A stretch of DNA of 6,214 bases from Burkholderiales bacterium (lineage in GTDB: Bacteria > Pseudomonadota > Gammaproteobacteria > Burkholderiales > Burkholderiaceae). Below the pieces are notes generated by a model, which made no database searches, had not been told where the DNA came from, and worked only from the letters and a program-made list of their open reading frames with translations. The stretch's first letter is position 1. Each line of letters opens with the position of its first letter. This document shows positions 5,579-6,214 of this stretch, piece after piece. A program made the position numbers and the translations under genes. Location: NCBI GenBank assembly GCA_947447845.1, contig CANFNO010000183.1:1-6214 (forward strand), in the 5' to 3' direction.

Positions 5579-6214
5579 GGGCACTCCAGCGGCAGTGGTT
5601 GTGGCGCTGCCTGGCTTCAGCAGTAGCGCGGCCAAGGGTTTGGGTCTGCCAAACAAATAGCCCTGGCCATACTGGCAGCCCAGTTCGGTCAACACGCGGG
5701 CCAGGTCTGCGCTCTCTATGCCTTCGGCCACCGCATCCATTTGCAGTGAGCGAATCAGGTCAATCGAACTCATCACAATTTGAAAGCTCAAGCTCGAATT
5801 CAGCATCTCCCGGATAAACCGTTGATCCAGTTTGATGGTGTGAAAACGGTAGTTCTGGAGATTCTCCAGCGTAGAAAAACCCGTGCCATAGTCATCCAGC
5901 GCGATCGAATTGCCCAGATCGATCAACTGCCCAAGCTGCTCCTGGGCTTGCGCCGGGCTCTTGATCAGAGACGATTCGGTTAGCTCGAGCTTTAGCTCTG
6001 CGGCCGGCATTTGGTGCGCACGCTGAATACGCATGGCATCCGTTGCAAACTGCCCGTCTGCCAACTGCCTGGCCGAGACGTTCACACTGACAAAGGGATT
6101 GTCGCTGCGGGTCAGGGTGCGCAATTGCGGCCAATCACCGCAGGCTTGCTCCAGCACCCACAAGCCAATCTTTTTGATCAGCCCGGTTTCTTCTGCCAGC
6201 CCCAGAAAAGCCAT
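5549..6214 (-). CDS. EAL-domain c-di-GMP phosphodiesterase, C-terminal 221 residues (gene enters from the right edge)
   Basis: The frame is open to the window edge. The ATG at the edge is not the true start, because the sequence begins inside an EAL domain at GLAEETGLI. Visible catalytic residues (visible-part numbering) are Asn45 (VNVSARQ), Glu77 and Glu80 (ELTES), Asp107-Asp108 (DDYGTGFS), Lys128 and Asp130 (IKLDQRF), Glu164 (AEGIES) and Gln184 (GQGYLFGRP). Their spacing is identical to that in the REC-EAL protein of this window. The EAL signature itself should lie about 15 residues beyond the edge. The enzyme should hydrolyse c-di-GMP if that Glu is present. Upstream sensor or GGDEF domains, common in this family, cannot be seen. 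The tail after residue 200 is a disordered Gly/Thr/Ala stretch. Its last 30 nt overlap the end of the plus-strand gene. Confidence 0.92.
   Translation of the reverse strand: MAFLGLAEETGLIKKIGLWVLEQACGDWPQLRTLTRSDNPFVSVNVSARQLADGQFATDAMRIQRAHQMPAAELKLELTESSLIKSPAQAQEQLGQLIDLGNSIALDDYGTGFSTLENLQNYRFHTIKLDQRFIREMLNSSLSFQIVMSSIDLIRSLQMDAVAEGIESADLARVLTELGCQYGQGYLFGRPKPLAALLLKPGSATTTAAGVPSGGEQVRGV

Overview
The window looks like chromosomal DNA of a Gram-negative betaproteobacterium, most likely a Burkholderiales/Comamonadaceae member of the Rhodoferax/Polaromonas kind. This rests on moderately high GC, protein style, and the density of PAS, EAL, REC and chemoreceptor domains; it is an inference without any database search. 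There are no RNA genes, transposons, CRISPR arrays or phage genes.

Layout, right to left because nearly everything is on the minus strand. (1) 5549-6214: the C-terminal part of an EAL-domain cyclic-di-GMP phosphodiesterase that enters from the right edge. (2) 5231-5578: a small plus-strand gene of unknown function whose 3' end overlaps the EAL gene tail to tail by 30 nt. (3) 5028-5230: an AT-rich divergent intergenic region with a plausible sigma70 promoter for the small gene and two inverted repeats. (4) 5027-1: a compact minus-strand cluster of five genes, read as one operon: a stand-alone receiver (REC) protein, a REC-EAL phosphodiesterase resembling RocR, a membrane-anchored chemoreceptor without a sensory domain, a second stand-alone REC protein, and a multi-PAS histidine kinase that leaves through the left edge. 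Gaps between these genes are 9, 48 (39 with the alternative start), 12 and 2 nt.

How they may work together (inference): the PAS-rich soluble kinase senses an intracellular cue and passes phosphate to three closely similar receivers, one of which controls c-di-GMP hydrolysis. The chemoreceptor could connect the set to CheA/CheW arrays. It also carries, in the descending arm of its coiled coil, a FQDxxxQ motif matching the catalytic motif of the CheY phosphatase CheZ, so it may act as a phosphatase or docking site for the neighbouring receivers. That last idea is the most interesting hypothesis in the window. Everything points to a c-di-GMP/chemotaxis crossover signalling module; its signal and phenotype cannot be read from sequence.
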